Assembly (NCBI GenBank): GCA_965219405.1
Contig: OZ244736.1
Coordinates: 992,001 to 1,056,000 of the forward strand
Direction of reading: 5' to 3'
Source: VXMO01 sp965219405
Lineage (GTDB): Bacteria > Chloroflexota > Dehalococcoidia > UBA6926
Length of the DNA stretch: 64,000 bases
The notes below the pieces were generated by a model. It was given only the letters and a program-made list of their open reading frames with translations, searched no databases and was not told the DNA's origin. A program made the translations under genes and the position numbers. Shown here piece by piece: positions 1 through 9,900 of this stretch (position 1 is the first letter of the stretch; every line of letters begins with the position of its first letter).

Positions 1-3000
1 AAAAGAACAGGGGTCCCGGGTTCGTTTCGAAGTCCAACTCCTGGGCGAGGCGGACCTGCCCGGTGGACGGGTCGATCTCGAAGAGCGCGGCATTCAGTCC
101 TGACTGGATGCCGTAGGTCAGGGTGTCGTTGTCGCGGTCAGTCGCGTGAGTGGGGGCGCCGACGTCCCCGCCTGCGGGGCCCTCCTCGACAGACCATGAG
201 CTGTCTCCCCGGAACCGTGGCGGCGCGTTGGCGATGGGATCAGCCGTTACCTCCACGGTCTCTCGGCTCAGGGCCGTTTTCCCCGACCCTCTCCGGTCGG
301 TGTAGGTAACCATGGCGCGGATCGCCTTCCCTGTAACGTCCTCATCAACGGTCCAGGGGAATGTCGTCGATGCGGGGGTGAGTACGCCGGAGACCCTCGC
401 CCATGATCCCCCGGGCGCCTTTGATTGGATAGCCCAGGTCATGCTGGTGGTGTCGATGCCGCCGTCCGGGTCTGTCAGCCTGAATGTCACGGTCTGTCCC
501 GCCGCCGGACTCAGGTTGTCCACCGTGAGGGCGCCGGCCTCTTCCACGTCCTCGACTGTCACCTCGACGGCAACACTGACGTTCCGGCGGATCGAGCCGC
601 TCTGGACGTCGGTGGCGACCACATTGAAGTCGTAGACACGGTCGCCGTCGGAGTCCTCCGGCGCCTCGTAGTTGGGCGTATTGACGAAGGTGACGACGCC
701 GTCGGCGCTGATGGCAAAATCGCGCCTGTCCGTGCCCGTGAGCGACCAGGTGACGCCGACCTCCTCGTCGCGGGCGTCGTAGTCCGCCAGGTCCATCACA
801 ACGTAGTTTTCGTTCGCGTCGTGCTCATCGAGGGTTATCGCCGTTTCGGGCGTCCCGATAAACTCCGGAACCTCGTTCACGTCCGTCACCGTGACGACGA
901 CGGCGTAGTCCGTGGTCTCCTTGTCGGTGGCGTCATCGTCAAAAGCCCGCACGATGATGCTGTACGTGTTGCTGCTGCCGTCACCGGCGTCGCGAGGGTG
1001 CTCGAAGTTGGGCAGCGGGCCCTGGCCGAAGCCGCTGTCCTGCGTGAAGGTCAGGACGCCGGTCGTGGGGTTGATTTCCAGGTAGGCCGCGTCCGTGCCG
1101 ACAAGCGCCCACCCGATGGTGTCTCCAGCGTCGTAGTCGGTGGCGGTAAACGTGTGGACGTCGGGCAGTGTCCCCGTGAAGTCGTATTCGATCTCCATGT
1201 AGGTCTGCGGCGCGTTGAAATTCTCGTCGATGTCCGGCCGCTCGTTCACGTCCGTGACGGTGACGACGACGCTCATCTCCCTGGTCTTCGTCGTCCCGGT
1301 GGTGTCAGACGCTCGCACGGTAATCTCGTAATCGTTGTCAGTATCGCCGTCCACGGCAATCTCGTAGTTGGGCCGGTTCCTGAATGTGAGGGTGCCCATA
1401 CCAGTGGCGGTATCGGTGGAAATCGTGAAGTCGCCCGCGTCCGTGCCGCTTAGCGACCAGGTGATGCCAGTCGTCCCGTCCTCCTCGTCCCGTGCCGCGT
1501 ACGCCACCACCACGAGGTCCGCGGTCATGGCGTCGTACTCGATCTCCATGAACGAGGGCGCGGTATGGCTCGACGCCGTGGTCGTGATCTCCGGCGTCTC
1601 ATCGACGTTGGTGACGGTCACGATGACAGCGAAGGTTCCCGTCTTGACCCCCGTCTTGCCTCCCTGCGCGTTGTCGTCCTCCGCCTCCAGGACGATCTCG
1701 TACATGTTGTTGGATCTGCCCATCATGTTGGAGTCGGCCAGGTCTGCCGGGTTCTCGAAGTCCGGACGAATGCTGAACGACAGTTCGCCGGTCGTCGAGT
1801 TGATCGAAAAGTGTCCGGCGTCGGTTCCGCTGACGGCCCATGTGACGGAGTCTTCTTCATCGTCAGTGGCCGTGTAGGAGGTGCCGATGGTGAGGACCGG
1901 AGAGGTCGCGTCGTACTCGATCTCCGCGAAGTCCGGTGAGTTGTCTCCGCTGATCACCGGCGTCTCGTTCACGTCTTCGACCGTGATCGCGACCCCCTGC
2001 GTGTCCTCGAGCCGTGGAGACCCGTTGTCCCGGACCCGCACCGTCACGTCGTACACGTTGTCGGTGCCGGTGTCGTCCGCGTCCTCGAAGTTGGGCGAGG
2101 CTGTAAAGTAGAGGTTGGCCGTACCGTTCACGGTTGAGGTGATGGTGAAGTCGCCCGCGTCGTTGCCCTGCAGGTCCCACGACATCGTCCCCGTCGTCGC
2201 GTCCAGGTCCGTCGCCACGTAGGTCGCGATGATCTCAGTGGTGGCTGTGTTCTCGTCCTTGGTGATGGTGGCCGGGCCGCTCGTGATCGTCGGCGTCTCG
2301 TTGACGTCGGTCACCGTGACCGTGACCATGTGCGTGTCGCTCGAGCCGCCGGCGTCCTCCACCTTCACCGTCACCACGTAGGTGTTGTTCATGGCGGTGC
2401 TGCCGACGTCGGTCGGCGTCTCGAAGTCCGGGGCGTTCTTGAAGGAGAGCGCGCCGGTCGTGGAGTCGATGTCGAACTTGCCCCCGTCGTCCGCGCTCTC
2501 CACCGACCACGTTTGCGTGTCAGACGCGTCCACGTCCGTCGCCGCAAACGTATGGACGGCGGTCGAGTTCTCGGCCACGGACCTTGTGGCCGGGGGAGAC
2601 GTGATCACCGGCGCCTCGTTGACGTCGGTCACGTGGACGTTGACCCCAATGGTGTCTTCCTTCCTTGGAGAACCGTTGTCCCTGACCCTCACGACGAGGA
2701 CGTATATGTTCCCGTCGCCGCTCGAGCCTTTCGGGTCCTCGAAGTCAGGCACGTTCTTGAACCTGAGCTCCCCATGCCCTTGGGCGTTCGTCGTGATTTG
2801 GAAGTCGCTCGTGTCAGTGCTGCCGTCCTGAGGGCGTTGCAGATTCCACGTCAACGTGGTGCTCGCGTCTACGTCGGTCGCTTCGAATGTCTCGATGACC
2901 ACCGATGTCGCCGTGTTCTCAGTTTCGGAAATGATGAGGGAATCCCCGAAAGTGATCTCCGGCGCCTCGTTGACGTTGGTCACCGTGACCGTGAACGTGA

Positions 3001-6000
3001 GCATGTCACTCAGGCCGCCGCTGTCGGTGAGCTTCACCGTCACGACGTACTCGTTGTCGGTCTCGCCGGATTGGCTCGGCGTCTCGAAGTCCGGCTGGTC
3101 CCTGAAGGAGAGGGACGCGAGAAAGCCGCTCGTGACCTGAAACTTGCTCCCATCATCGCCGGTCTCCACGGACCAAGTCTTCGTATCCGGCACGTCGACG
3201 TCCGACGCCATAAGGAGGATAGTTCCGCTGGAGTTCTCGGGCACGTTGGGTGCATCCAAAAGGTTCGTGATCTCCGGCGCCTCGTTGACGTTCGTCAGGT
3301 TGATGGTCACCGCGATGGTGTCGTCGGTGGCGGTGTTGGCGTTGCCTGCGGCGTCCTTGCTGTCGCGCACGTTCACGGTCACGCTGTAGCTCTTCTTCGA
3401 GGCCTCGAAGTTGAAGGTGTGCGTGGACCCGGTCTTGACCTTGATCTGGCCGCTCGAGTCGATCTCGAAGCGAGCTGCGTCCGTGCCGGTCAGCGAGTAG
3501 GTCAGCGTGTCGCTGTCGCCGTCCGTGGCGGTGATCACGCCTCCGACGACGTCCACCCCGGCGCCGCTGTTCTCCGGCAGGGTGCGCGTGGCCGAATCTG
3601 CGCTGAACGCCGGCTCGGCGTTGCCGGCCTCAACCGCGCTGCTCGACACGGCGCTGGCGGTCTTGCCCGAACCCTGGGGGTCTGTGTAGGTCACCGTGGC
3701 CCGCAGGTACTTGCCCACGTCCGCGGCCACCGGCGTGTAGCCGGCGGAGGTGGCCCCGCTGATGTTGCTGAACGACCCGGTGGCCGTGTTCCCCCGCGCC
3801 CACCGCCACGATGGGCCGGTGACGGTCCCGTCAAGGTCGGTCACCGATGCGGTTGCCTCCGTGCCCCCGGTGAACGTGGCCGGCAACGTCACCGTCCCGG
3901 CCTCGTCCAGGTTGTTGACCGAGATGGTGACGGCTATGGTGGCATCGGCGGTGGTGTCGGCGACGCCGACGGCGTTCTTGCCGTCGTGCACGGTCACGTT
4001 CACCGAGTAGCTGCTATCGGTCTCGAAGTCCAGGGAGGCGCTCGTCTTCAGCTGGCCGCTGGCCGTGTCGATGGTGAAGGAGGACGCGTCCGTGCCGGTC
4101 AACGCGTAGACCAGCGTATCGCTTTCGGGGTCGGAGGCCGCGACGGCAGCGCCGATGTCGGCGGCCGAGGCTGTGTTCTCGTCCACGCTGCGCGTCGTGG
4201 GCGCGGTGTCGGTGAAGGCCGGCGGGTTGTTGTACACCTCCAGCAGGTAGACGACGGTCTCCTGGCCGATCATCCAGTTGGGGTCCCCATAGGAGGCTGG
4301 CCAGCTGACGGTAAAAATCGTAATCTTATTTATGGTCGCGTCGGCCAGTGCAAATTCGCGGCCGGTGTCGAAGATCCACGCCTCCTCTTCGTTAGCCCCC
4401 GGGATCTCATCGATGACGATGAAGAGTCCATCGGTCGCGATGGGGCCAAAGTCTATTTGGGTGATTGTGTAGGTGTCCGAACCGTAGGTGAACGAGAAGG
4501 GGTTGAGGGAACCGGCGCTAAAGCGGTTAAAGCCGACCGTGCCGTTGTTGCGGTCCCCGGGCGTGAGCGTTCCCAGCCAGAGCAGCTTGCGCGTGGCGCC
4601 GGTGGCGACGACGTCGTGGGTCTCGGCGCTGGTCAGCGACTCCGAGTAGCCCTCGTCGTCGGTGAACGTTACCGTGAGGCTGATGGCGTCTCCCACCTGG
4701 GCTGCCGTGAGGGTGTAGGTCGATGAGGTCGCGCCGGATATGGGCGTGCCGTCGGCGAGCCACTGGTAGGAGAACGTGCCTACGCCGTCGGCGTCGGCGA
4801 TGCCCGCGGTGTCGGCCGTCAGGACCTCGTCCTGCTGAAGCACGCCGCTGATGGAGGGCGCGCCGGTGGCGAAGTTGTTGTCAGCGGCGGAGCCCTTGAC
4901 CTCTATGAGGATGGAACGCGCGAAATTGTTGATCCAGTCACCTGCATTGTTAGACGCAGGACCCCGACGCTGACTGTGGAGATCTCCGATGGACCAGCCC
5001 GCAGCGCCGCCGGGATCCTCGTTACCGCTGTTGGTTGCACTTAGCCGAGAGGATTGAGTCGCGGTGTTCTTTACCAGAACCCAATAGATGGTGTTCGCAT
5101 GAAGCGTGGGGCAGGTTGTGCCCGTCTCTGGAGCGGCGAATGTGTGCAGCCCGGAGGCGCCGAAGGTCGCCGGGTTGGTCAGGCTACACAGCTCCGTGCC
5201 GGGTTCACTGCTGCTGTCCGCGTTCAGCGTCGCGCTGATGCGGTTGGCGGCGGGGACGAAGGCGTTCGCGGTGTCCCAGAAGTGAACGCCGATCGAGTCC
5301 AGCGTATAGCCGCCGGCGTTCGCGCCGGTGGTGAATCCCTGGGCAATTAGGTCAGGGGTTCGCGAATCAAAATCTTCGCCGGTGCTCCTGCGGGTCTGCC
5401 TCGTGTTCCTGACCAGGACGTCGGCCGGGGTAATGGTGTCGGAGAGTGCGCTGGAGAGCGGACCCTCCGCGTTGCTCTCGTCGTCGGTGAAGGTGACCTT
5501 CACCTTGATCTTGTTCTCCGCGTCGTCGTCTGTGAGGGTGTAGGTGGATGAGGTCGCGCCCGATATGTCCGTGTCGACGCGGACCCACTGGTAGGAGTAG
5601 TTCGAGGGAGTTATCCCGTCGGCGTCCATGATGGCCGAGGTGTCCGCGGTGAGTTCCTCGTCCACGCGCGGAGTGCCGGTGATGGAGGGCGCGCCGGTGG
5701 CCGGGTTGTTGATTGCGTAGCCCCTGACGGCCAGTTGGTGGTTAAAATCGGCGTTTTTTGTCCACGCGCCCCCGGGGGTCACAACCACATAGCTGGCATC
5801 CCCGATTGTCCAGCCCGTCGCGCCGCCGGTGTCCTCGTTGTCGTTGGCAGTAACGTCCAAAGAGATAGTGGATGTTGCGGTGTTCGCCTCCCGCTGAACC
5901 ACCGCAAAGTAGGTCTTGTTCGCCTCCAGCGTTTCGCACGGGTCCGTGGTCGGCGCATCGAAGGTCTGCACGCCCGAGCCGGAGAAGGTCCCCGGGTCGG

Positions 6001-6361
6001 TCAGCGTGCACAGCGCAGCGTCCGGATCGCCGTCGCTGTCCACCCCGTTCAGCGTCACAGCCAGGTCGGCGCCGGCTGTCGAGGTGCTGGCGATGCCGCC
6101 GAAGCTGAAGCCGATAGAGCCCAGCGTGTAGCCGGCGGGGTTGGCGCCGGTGGTGAACGCCTGGGCACGTTTGGAGTTGCCACCGGCGCCCATACCGTAG
6201 TCACCGCTGTCGGCTTGCCCGGTGTTCTTGACCAGGACGGTCACCGTCTGCGCCTCCGCCGGCGCGGACCAGAGGAGCGCGAGGCCCAGGGCCAGAACGG
6301 CGAAGGCCGCCAGTCCGATGAGCAGCAGTGGGAACGGCGTGGGATGCCGGGAGGTAATCAT
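1..6361 (-). CDS. Giant secreted cadherin-repeat surface protein (C-terminus outside window)
   Basis: The frame is open without a stop from the ATG at 6361 to the window edge, giving more than 2,100 residues. Residues 1-33 form a signal peptide (hydrophobic core, then SAPAEAQ). Two beta-rich modules at about 34-205 and 314-490 resemble choice-of-anchor R domains (AQAFTTGANPAGYTL; W(S/T)IGD). Each is followed by an Ig-like unit with YQW and STYTLT motifs. About nine cadherin-like repeats follow from about residue 700, each ending in V(T/E)DVNE(A/T)PE-type motifs with DFE and DxDxxD-like calcium sites. The protein is probably exported and used in adhesion or as a stalk. The first 6.4 kb therefore hold one continuous gene. 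Its 5' end matches that of the 3063-residue gene at 16166. Module names are from memory of the families. Confidence 0.88.
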   Translation of the reverse strand, partial: MITSRHPTPFPLLLIGLAAFAVLALGLALLWSAPAEAQTVTVLVKNTGQADSGDYGMGAGGNSKRAQAFTTGANPAGYTLGSIGFSFGGIASTSTAGADLAVTLNGVDSDGDPDAALCTLTDPGTFSGSGVQTFDAPTTDPCETLEANKTYFAVVQREANTATSTISLDVTANDNEDTGGATGWTIGDASYVVVTPGGAWTKNADFNHQLAVRGYAINNPATGAPSITGTPRVDEELTADTSAIMDADGITPSNYSYQWVRVDTDISGATSSTYTLTDDDAENKIKVKVTFTDDESNAEGPLSSALSDTITPADVLVRNTRQTRRSTGEDFDSRTPDLIAQGFTTGANAGGYTLDSIGVHFWDTANAFVPAANRISATLNADSSSEPGTELCSLTNPATFGASGLHTFAAPETGTTCPTLHANTIYWVLVKNTATQSSRLSATNSGNEDPGGAAGWSIGDLHSQRRGPASNNAGDWINNFARSILIEVKGSAADNNFATGAPSISGVLQQDEVLTADTAGIADADGVGTFSYQWLADGTPISGATSSTYTLTAAQVGDAISLTVTFTDDEGYSESLTSAETHDVVATGATRKLLWLGTLTPGDRNNGTVGFNRFSAGSLNPFSFTYGSDTYTITQIDFGPIATDGLFIVIDEIPGANEEEAWIFDTGREFALADATINKITIFTVSWPASYGDPNWMIGQETVVYLLEVYNNPPAFTDTAPTTRSVDENTASAADIGAAVAASDPESDTLVYALTGTDASSFTIDTASGQLKTSASLDFETDSSYSVNVTVHDGKNAVGVADTTADATIAVTISVNNLDEAGTVTLPATFTGGTEATASVTDLDGTVTGPSWRWARGNTATGSFSNISGATSAGYTPVAADVGKYLRATVTYTDPQGSGKTASAVSSSAVEAGNAEPAFSADSATRTLPENSGAGVDVVGGVITATDGDSDTLTYSLTGTDAARFEIDSSGQIKVKTGSTHTFNFEASKKSYSVTVNVRDSKDAAGNANTATDDTIAVTINLTNVNEAPEITNLLDAPNVPENSSGTILLMASDVDVPDTKTWSVETGDDGSKFQVTSGFLASLSFRDQPDFETPSQSGETDNEYVVTVKLTDSGGLSDMLTFTVTVTNVNEAPEITFGDSLIISETENTATSVVIETFEATDVDASTTLTWNLQRPQDGSTDTSDFQITTNAQGHGELRFKNVPDFEDPKGSSGDGNIYVLVVRVRDNGSPRKEDTIGVNVHVTDVNEAPVITSPPATRSVAENSTAVHTFAATDVDASDTQTWSVESADDGGKFDIDSTTGALSFKNAPDFETPTDVGSTAMNNTYVVTVKVEDAGGSSDTHMVTVTVTDVNETPTITSGPATITKDENTATTEIIATYVATDLDATTGTMSWDLQGNDAGDFTITSTVNGTANLYFTASPNFEDADDTGTDNVYDVTVRVRDNGSPRLEDTQGVAITVEDVNETPVISGDNSPDFAEIEYDATSPVLTIGTSYTATDDEEDSVTWAVSGTDAGHFSINSTTGELSFSIRPDFENPADLADSNMMGRSNNMYEIVLEAEDDNAQGGKTGVKTGTFAVIVTVTNVDETPEITTTASSHTAPSFMEIEYDAMTADLVVVAYAARDEEDGTTGITWSLSGTDAGDFTISTDTATGMGTLTFRNRPNYEIAVDGDTDNDYEITVRASDTTGTTKTREMSVVVTVTDVNERPDIDENFNAPQTYMEIEYDFTGTLPDVHTFTATDYDAGDTIGWALVGTDAAYLEINPTTGVLTFTQDSGFGQGPLPNFEHPRDAGDGSSNTYSIIVRAFDDDATDKETTDYAVVVTVTDVNEVPEFIGTPETAITLDEHDANENYVVMDLADYDARDEEVGVTWSLTGTDRRDFAISADGVVTFVNTPNYEAPEDSDGDRVYDFNVVATDVQSGSIRRNVSVAVEVTVEDVEEAGALTVDNLSPAAGQTVTFRLTDPDGGIDTTSMTWAIQSKAPGGSWARVSGVLTPASTTFPWTVDEDVTGKAIRAMVTYTDRRGSGKTALSRETVEVTADPIANAPPRFRGDSSWSVEEGPAGGDVGAPTHATDRDNDTLTYGIQSGLNAALFEIDPSTGQVRLAQELDFETNPGPLFF

Positions 6362-6488
6362 GACTCGCGCCAGGGCCTTCTATTGGTGGGAGTGGCCCGG
6401 TCGCCGCAGACGGCGAACCCCGGCGCGGCGCTCCCTAGCGTCGTTCCGTCCGTCCTCTCAGGTGCATGGACCGGTCTGTCGAGCGCCA
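6362..6488 (-). promoter_or_regulatory. Conserved 5' element, copy 1 (upstream of the cadherin gene)
   Basis: This stretch, with the start codon (6359-6488), matches 16164-16293 at 123 of 130 positions with no gaps. The signal peptides just downstream have diverged much more. Read on the minus strand, it can fold a TCGCCG/CGGCGA hairpin inside CCGG/CCGG and GGGAG/CTCCC pairings. The substitutions fall in the loop or unpaired positions. It is likely a 5' UTR regulatory element; its ligand or protein partner is unknown. Confidence 0.6.
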
Positions 6489-6974
6489 TTTGAATACCTC
6501 GCTCGTACAGGCATGGATCAGCGGGGCGGACTCCGATCACCGAACCTAAAGATGCGGTCTGAGATTCCCCTTATCCTGAGAATCTTCTTACGCAATCACC
6601 GGTCAAAATATTGGAGGCTCTTCATCGATTTGGTAAGTGCCTAATCACACGTCTCGGGTAGGTAATTTGGAAGACAATTTACTTGTGGAAAGAGAGTGAT
6701 TCCGCAACTTCTCACTCTTGTTGGCATAGACGGAAGTAGCGCCAATCCTTATCAGGGATGATCGCAATCCCCTCAGCAACGGGATGTCCAAGCCGTCAAC
6801 CGTGCAGGGCGCAAGCAAACCCGTCGTCCCCGGAAGCCTGGGTGCATCCGGGCGGGAAGGGTGCGGCGGTCTCCCCTCACCATCCCCACATGGGGTTTTT
6901 CTTGTTGCCCGGAAAGACAAGCGCTATGCCCCCCGGTCTATCTTTTCGGCCCGGAAACTTCTACAGCGCTGAGC
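6489..6974. other. Intergenic region between two giant surface genes
   Basis: No convincing protein gene is seen. The stretch is more AT-rich between about 6590 and 6720 and probably holds the promoter of the minus-strand cadherin gene. TTTGGTAAGTGCC (6629-6641) recurs at 16433-16445 upstream of the paralogous gene. A GAGAGTGATT-CGCAACTT motif near 6690 resembles repeats near 16535. Confidence 0.5.
6884..6900 (+). terminator. Possible rho-independent terminator on the plus strand
   Basis: CCCC-ACAT-GGGG is followed directly by TTTTTC. No plus-strand protein gene lies upstream. The hairpin either ends an unannotated plus-strand transcript or is fortuitous. On the minus strand there is no U-run, so it would not terminate the 3063-residue gene's mRNA. 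Confidence 0.4.
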
Positions 6975-9900
6975 CTAGCCCCCCGGCCCTGATACGGTGA
7001 AGCTCAGCAAGTTGGACAGCTTCCTGCCGTCCCCGGTGCAGACGGCCCCAGCGGCGTTGCAGTCCGTGGTGACGGGCAGAACGATGGTCACATCCTCGTT
7101 GGAGTCTGGCCTCACCGTTATTCGCCACTTGATGTTGCTTGGCTTGTCCGTTCTTTGCGCCCTCTCCACGGACCCGCCCGTCACATTGAAGGCGTCGAAC
7201 TTCAGGGTCCTATAGCTCAGGTTGAACTCCTCGCTGAACTCTATTTTGAAGGTGAATTCGGACGATCCGTCGTGGGTCGCCGGGGCAGAAACCGTCACGC
7301 TGACGGTCAGGGGAACCGGCGCCGTAGTCACTTCGGCAGTCGCCTCGCTGGCCAGCGATTCTGCGTTGCCCGCATCGTCGGTGAAGGTCACCCGCACCTG
7401 GATGGTCTGTCCCTGCTCGCTGGCCGTCAGGGTGTAGGTGGAGCCGGTGGCCCCGCCGATGTCGAACCCTCCCGCAATCCACTGGTAGCCGTAGGAAACG
7501 TCGTCCAGGCCGTCCTGGTCGGCGATGCCCGACGTTGAGGCGGTGAGGGTCTGTTCCACCTGCGGCATCCCGGTGATGGAGGGAGATCCCGTGGCATCAC
7601 GGTTGGGTGCCGCCGCTACCTCTTCGGTCGCATCGCTGGCCCGCGATTCGATGTTGTTCCGGTCGTCGACGAATCTCACCCTTACCGTGACGGTCTTGCC
7701 CTGCTCGCTGGCGGTGAGGGTGTAGATGGAGCGGTTGGCCCCGATTATGGTCAGGCCCCCGGCCCTCCACTGGTAGAAGAAGGTGGCGTTCGTTATCCCG
7801 TCGAGGTCGGAGATGTTCGAAGCGTCCGCCGTCAGCGTCTGGCCCACGCGGGCCGTACCGTCGATGGTGGGCTTACCGGTGGCCTGACGGTTGCGCGCCG
7901 CAATCACCGCGCCCGTCGCATCGCTGGTCCGGGCCTCTGCGATGTTACGGTCGTCGATGAAGGACACCCTGACCTTGATGGTCCGCCCCTGCTCGCTGGA
8001 GGTGAGCAGGTAGCTGGATCCGGTGGCTCCGTCGATGTCCGTACCGCCGGAAATCCACTGGTAGCCGTAGGACACGTTGTCCAGCCCGTCGGCGTCGTTA
8101 ATGCCGGAAACGTCCGCTGTCAGCGTCTCTCCCACCTGAACCGTCCCACTGATGGTGGGAACACCTGTGGCCGGGGTGTTCTCGGCTGGCTCAATCATTC
8201 TGACAGCGACCTCTTCCCCCTCGGACAAGTCCAGTCCCGGGTAGTTCCACTGGAACTGGATGAGGGGATCCCCTTCCAGGGTCGATGCGTCGGAAGAGGC
8301 GAATTCGTCCGTCCCCACCACCAGGACAAAGTCGACAGTCAGTTTTGGCATCGCTGAGAGAATCAGCTTACCGTTCAGGACCCCCAGGGCCCTGACGGTG
8401 TAGCTGGTATTGTCCAACGTGATGGTGTCGGACGAGAGTGCGCCCAGGGTGTTGGTTTCCGGCGAAGACAGGAATGTCGTATAGCCGGCAAAATTCTCTC
8501 CGATTGCTACCGTCAAGGTCGCCGACCATATCGGTTCTTCCTGTGGTGTTCCAGAGACTTCGGCCGAGGTGGGAACGCCAAATACCCAGGGGCGGGCCTG
8601 TTTGATGGACAGAACATCGTCGCCGGTGATCTTGAACTCGATCTCCATTGCGAAGGGTTCGTCGGGTCCGGGGTTGTACAGATCCTCGAAATGGTCATGG
8701 ATATCCTGGAGATGCCGGCGCAACTGGCCAATTTGAGCATCGCTCATGAGGAGTTGTTCTCCTGGCGCCTGGTTGGAGGTCGCCAGGGTGGTGTATGAAC
8801 CGGACAGGTCCAACAGGATTTCCTCGGGCACCGAGTGTGCATCGGGATTGGTGACCAAATCCTCGCCGAGTTGCGTGTTGACGTAGTAGCTCCCCTCCGT
8901 TCCGTAGATAGGGTCGAAGCTGACGGCCACGCCGTTGGCCAGCTCGTCTGAGTAGTTGGGATGCACCAGCACCCCCATGGCCGTCGCCATGTGGTCGATG
9001 CGGTGGAACTCGCGTTCAGTGAATGCCCGGAAGTTCCACAGGCTGGCCCACACCCCTTTGATGGACTTGTCGATGCCGTCCTCCTCCGTCTCCTCCGGGT
9101 CCTGGGTCTTGGAGTCGTACAGCCCGGCGCCGCTGAAGCCCGGCAGGTCTTCGTTGTTTGTGCTCGACCGGTAGCGCAGCGATTGCCCTTCGGGGTAGGT
9201 GGCGTGCATCTCCTCCAGCGCGTCGATGATCCAGTCGGGCGTCTCCCCCTGCTTGATCTTCTTGCGGAGTTTCTTGAGTTCTTTCTCCTGGGTGTCATAG
9301 TCCGACTGGAACTCCGGGTCGGCCAGCATCTCCTCTACCTCGTCATAGAACCCGTTGTCCTTCATGAACTCGTCGTAGAAGTAGAAGGGCACCGCGAACC
9401 CGTCGGGGACGGTTCCGTCGGGAAAACCCAGCGTCCGCAGCACGGCCACGTTGGCGGCCTTGACGCCGAACGCATTCCAGTCGTCGAAGCCGATGTCGAC
9501 CAGGTCGGTGACCTGGGTGACTGTGAGGTCCCGTTCCGGCGTCTGGGTTTCGGGAGGGCGCGAAGCGGCGAAGTAGGCCTCGACTTCGGCGGGAGAGGCG
9601 GCGCGGATGGAGTAGCCGTCCGCAGTGACGCTGTAGTGGACGTATGTGCCGATGAGATCATCGATGTCGCCATCGTCGAGGGCGTCGCGAATGAAGGCGT
9701 TGGGGACACCGTCCTGGACGGCCCGCAGGTTGACGTGGGAAAGCGGTGTCTGGGGTACGGTGGTGATGAGGCCGGCGACCCGGGCAAGCTCGTTGGGGAT
9801 GGTCTCGTAGATCACCACGTCGCGTGGGTCGGGGCGTTCCTCCAGCGACATGAGCCTGAGGAAACCGTACCCCTCTCCAACGTTGAGGGGGAGGAACGGA

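Noticed and set aside
425..4726. Long plus-strand frames across the first 5 kb
   Set aside because: They are antisense to the uninterrupted cadherin-repeat gene, whose minus-strand translation has clear domain motifs throughout.
6440..6480. CTCTCAGGTGCATGGAC on the plus strand resembles the 3' arm of a glycine riboswitch aptamer
   Set aside because: The rest of the aptamer core is missing, no plus-strand gene follows, and the conserved unit clearly belongs to minus-strand 5' regions.
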